Below are positions 36,208 through 38,438 of a stretch of 38,438 bases of DNA, piece by piece. The notes under the pieces were generated by a model. It was not told where the DNA came from. It ran no database searches and saw only the letters and a program-made list of their open reading frames with translations. The DNA is from a bacterium (GTDB taxonomy: Bacteria > Coprothermobacterota > Coprothermobacteria > Coprothermobacterales > JAADFF01). The DNA is taken from assembly GCA_027063755.1 (NCBI GenBank), contig JAMORD010000082.1, positions 1-38,438 of the forward strand. Reading direction: 5' to 3'. A program made the position numbers and the translations under genes. How positions within the stretch are numbered: the stretch's first letter is position 1; every line of letters starts with the position of its first letter.

Positions 36208-37311
36208 CTATCGTTTGGCTGTGATATCCCACCACTTGATGTCATCTTGAGATATAAATATACGGTCTATACTCGGGGTTGCTGTACCAAGATGTATTTC
36301 ACCAATAGTATAAGAATATATAGTTTTTTCTTTAATGGTCCCTATACCGAATATCTTGCCATCAATTATTCGTGGATCAAAATATTTGGCTCCAGAAGTT
36401 GTTTGTATCAGCTTGCCATCAAGATTATAGACCTTAATTGTTGCCTTGCCTATTTGGTATCCCCATACAAGAAGTTTCTTGCTTGTATTATCAATCCATA
36501 GCCCCTCTGATGGAACACTTTTCAGCGGATATGATAGTGTTAGAGAGCCTGTTTCTGGTTTGAATGTATATACACCGCTTTTGCCCAGCAAATACACGGT
36601 GTGGCTATCACTGTCTATATATGCCACCTCATAGGGTGGATGAATTCCTTGAGTTATAATGGCATCAAAGTCATTGCTTTCCTTGTATTTGGTAATAATT
36701 TTTTCATTACCCCTAATGTCTCTGTATACCAATGCTTCATCGGGTGCTCCATTAGATCCAACATATACCATGCTGCCGTCGTCACCTATGGCGGCAATCC
36801 ATTTAATTGAGCTGTAAAGTTTTCCCTTGTTAATAAGAGATATATTGAGTTTCGTAGGGTTGTTTAGTATATTGCTTGTGTCCAATATAATAAATAAGTT
36901 GTTACCTGTGGCTATTCCATCTGGCCATACATGCACGGCCAGTTTTTTTCTACCTGGAGAGATTAGCATGCTAATCATAGTTCCAAATTGATCTGGGGTA
37001 ATAAGCTTCACAGTTTGATCGGTTTTAAGGTTTTTGTATATTAGTTCTGGGTTATCCATTTCGGCCGTTTGACGGAGGTATACAAAGGCATTTTGGTTAA
37101 GAAGAAGTCCATACAATCCGTCGTCAATTTTCTTGATGATGTTGTTATGTACATAATACATTGGGCTTGTCAGTTTACCTGGTGTATCAAGTGTAATAAA
37201 CATGGCATATGGTGCAGGCTTAGCTAAATCTGCGGTAGGGATATTAGAACATGAGACAAATAGTGCTAATATGGCAATTGTGAAGATAACTGTCTTAATT
37301 GATAGTTTCAT
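36208..37311 (-). CDS. Lipoprotein, possible beta-propeller-like, unknown function
   Basis: Signal with lipobox 'AILALFVSCSNIP'; repeated beta-type segments such as 'VAYIDSDSHTVYLLGKSGVYTFKPETGSLTLSYPLKSVPSEGLWIDNTSKKLLVWGYQIGKATIKVYNLDGK'. Confidence 0.75.
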   Translation of the reverse strand: MKLSIKTVIFTIAILALFVSCSNIPTADLAKPAPYAMFITLDTPGKLTSPMYYVHNNIIKKIDDGLYGLLLNQNAFVYLRQTAEMDNPELIYKNLKTDQTVKLITPDQFGTMISMLISPGRKKLAVHVWPDGIATGNNLFIILDTSNILNNPTKLNISLINKGKLYSSIKWIAAIGDDGSMVYVGSNGAPDEALVYRDIRGNEKIITKYKESNDFDAIITQGIHPPYEVAYIDSDSHTVYLLGKSGVYTFKPETGSLTLSYPLKSVPSEGLWIDNTSKKLLVWGYQIGKATIKVYNLDGKLIQTTSGAKYFDPRIIDGKIFGIGTIKEKTIYSYTIGEIHLGTATPSIDRIFISQDDIKWWDITAKR

Positions 37312-37341
37312 ATTCTCACCTCCTGCAGTTTATTTTACATT

Positions 37342-37351
37342 ACCTGTAGGT
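37342..37351. promoter_or_regulatory. Palindrome ACCTGTAGGT upstream of the PilZ gene pair
   Basis: TTTACATTACCTGTAGGTGTTTGCTTCGGTATAAT; same core as at 26718-26731. Confidence 0.45.
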
Positions 37352-37397
37352 GTTTGCTTCGGTATAATTTATATAGACGCAATATAGGGAGGTAGCC

Positions 37398-38039
37398 GTG
37401 AAACTACGATGGAATAATATTGTAGACAAGGATGATGTACTTCTTGTTACCTTTGTCTTGGATAGTGTAGAGTATACTGTTCTTGGTGTTGTTCAGAGAA
37501 AAAGTGCAATAGAACTTGATATAAAACTTTTTAACCCACCTCTAAAAGATATTCCCGAGGGTACCGAGGCTTATGTCATAGTTTCAAAGCCTACAGGTTC
37601 TTATTTGTTTAATGGATTTATTCGTCTTTATATCTTGTCCCAATGGCTTATGGTTCTTGTCCCTGTAGGTTCCGTAGTTTACTGGGATAGACGAAAGATG
37701 AAACGTTTTAATGTCAGACTTCGTACTGAAATAGCATGGGGTGATAGAGACGAAGAATTCGTAGCTATGCTTGAGGATATGAATGTGTTTGGCGCTAAGG
37801 TTAGTATTAGCAAAGAGCAATTTATATTTTGGAATGTTGGATTTGAAGAACCTTTAGGTAAAGAAGGTATGTTGTTTATTGTTGTTCCCTATAAAGGTGA
37901 GATTGTGTCGTTTGTAGTGAGATTTTTTGTTAAGTGGATTAGGCAAACAGATACAGATGTCTATATGGGGCTTGAGTTTATTATTTCTAATGATGATGTC
38001 AAGCAGTATCTTGAATATTTCTCTCGTATACTATTTTGA
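37398..38039 (+). CDS. YcgR/PilZ domain protein
   Basis: 'YWDRRKMKRFNVRLRTEIAW...MLEDMNVFGAKVSI' resembles PilZ RxxxR and D/NxSxxG motifs with S to N change. Confidence 0.78.
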   Translation: MKLRWNNIVDKDDVLLVTFVLDSVEYTVLGVVQRKSAIELDIKLFNPPLKDIPEGTEAYVIVSKPTGSYLFNGFIRLYILSQWLMVLVPVGSVVYWDRRKMKRFNVRLRTEIAWGDRDEEFVAMLEDMNVFGAKVSISKEQFIFWNVGFEEPLGKEGMLFIVVPYKGEIVSFVVRFFVKWIRQTDTDVYMGLEFIISNDDVKQYLEYFSRILF

Positions 38040-38063
38040 TTTCTGCTTAGGGGGGTATGTATC

Positions 38064-38438
38064 ATGATAGATTATGTGCCGTGGCGTAATATTATGATTC
38101 CTGATGCTGTCATTGTTATGAAAAGTGCTGGTAGAGATGGTGGGATGACTGTGGGACTGGTAGACAAGGTAGGAAGAAAAACTGTTGGTGTGAGATTACT
38201 TTCAAATTGGGATATTGACGGCAATCAGATAGATATCTCTGTAGCTACAGATAATGGATTGTATTCCATACCTGCTGAGATTAAGAAAGTTAATCTTGTG
38301 AATGGTGGAGGGTATGTAACACTTGTGCCTCTCTCACAGGCTGCTAAGATTGATAAACGCAAGGCTGAAAGGTATTCTATAGCCCTACCTGTCTTATTTA
38401 GGCCAATTGGTGGAGATCGGTTTTATGAAGGTATCATG
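38064..38438 (+). CDS. YcgR/PilZ domain protein, 3'-truncated by window edge
   Basis: Open from ATG 38064: MIDYVPWRNIMIPDAVIVMKSAGRDGGMTVGLVDK...IDKRKAERYSIALPVLFRPIGG; layout matches the preceding gene. Confidence 0.75.
   Translation, partial: MIDYVPWRNIMIPDAVIVMKSAGRDGGMTVGLVDKVGRKTVGVRLLSNWDIDGNQIDISVATDNGLYSIPAEIKKVNLVNGGGYVTLVPLSQAAKIDKRKAERYSIALPVLFRPIGGDRFYEGIM

Noticed and set aside
1-38438. CRISPR array, transposon/IS, prophage, toxin-antitoxin, restriction-modification or BREX-like defence genes
   Set aside because: No regularly spaced repeats, transposase, integrase, nuclease or methylase families recognisable in any frame.
1-38438. tRNA or rRNA genes
   Set aside because: Intergenic gaps are short and none shows a cloverleaf or conserved rRNA sequence by eye.

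Overview
This is a 38.4 kb window of bacterial chromosome, densely coded, with about 42 CDS, many overlapping or abutting. I see no rRNA, tRNA, CRISPR array, transposase or phage gene. The content looks like a free-living, probably low-to-mid GC anaerobe. Recognisable modules are: a rubredoxin/flavodiiron oxygen-defence pair; a long minus-strand stack (mnmA-mnmG-prepilin-pilX-like-3D/YabE-like-rsmA-ispE-nucleotidyltransferase-O-antigen ligase/TPR); a carboxyltransferase/DUF59/XapX/CheW group; a membrane-protein pair; clpC; malic enzyme; a CheC/PilZ-like/Cache-HAMP signalling block; the conserved rpmH-rnpA-yidD-yidC-khpB-mnmE cluster; tandem DegV genes; and a small operon of ferritin-like protein, PfkB-like protein, CBS protein and ion permease. 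The window ends in a lipoprotein and two PilZ/YcgR-like genes. I did not find a clear-cut new defence or mobile system. The most interesting signals are apparent pseudo-enzymes or degenerate domains: a PfkB kinase homologue whose GAGD motif reads GANS, next to a CBS protein and a permease; a PilZ-like protein lacking RxxxR; a fused double OsmC with one Cys-less half; and a Cache-HAMP receptor with no output domain. Also notable are an orphan membrane-protein pair with possible complex-I/Mrp-like character and a shared palindrome (TACCTGTAGGT) in two promoter regions. All homology calls are by eye from motifs; no searches were run.
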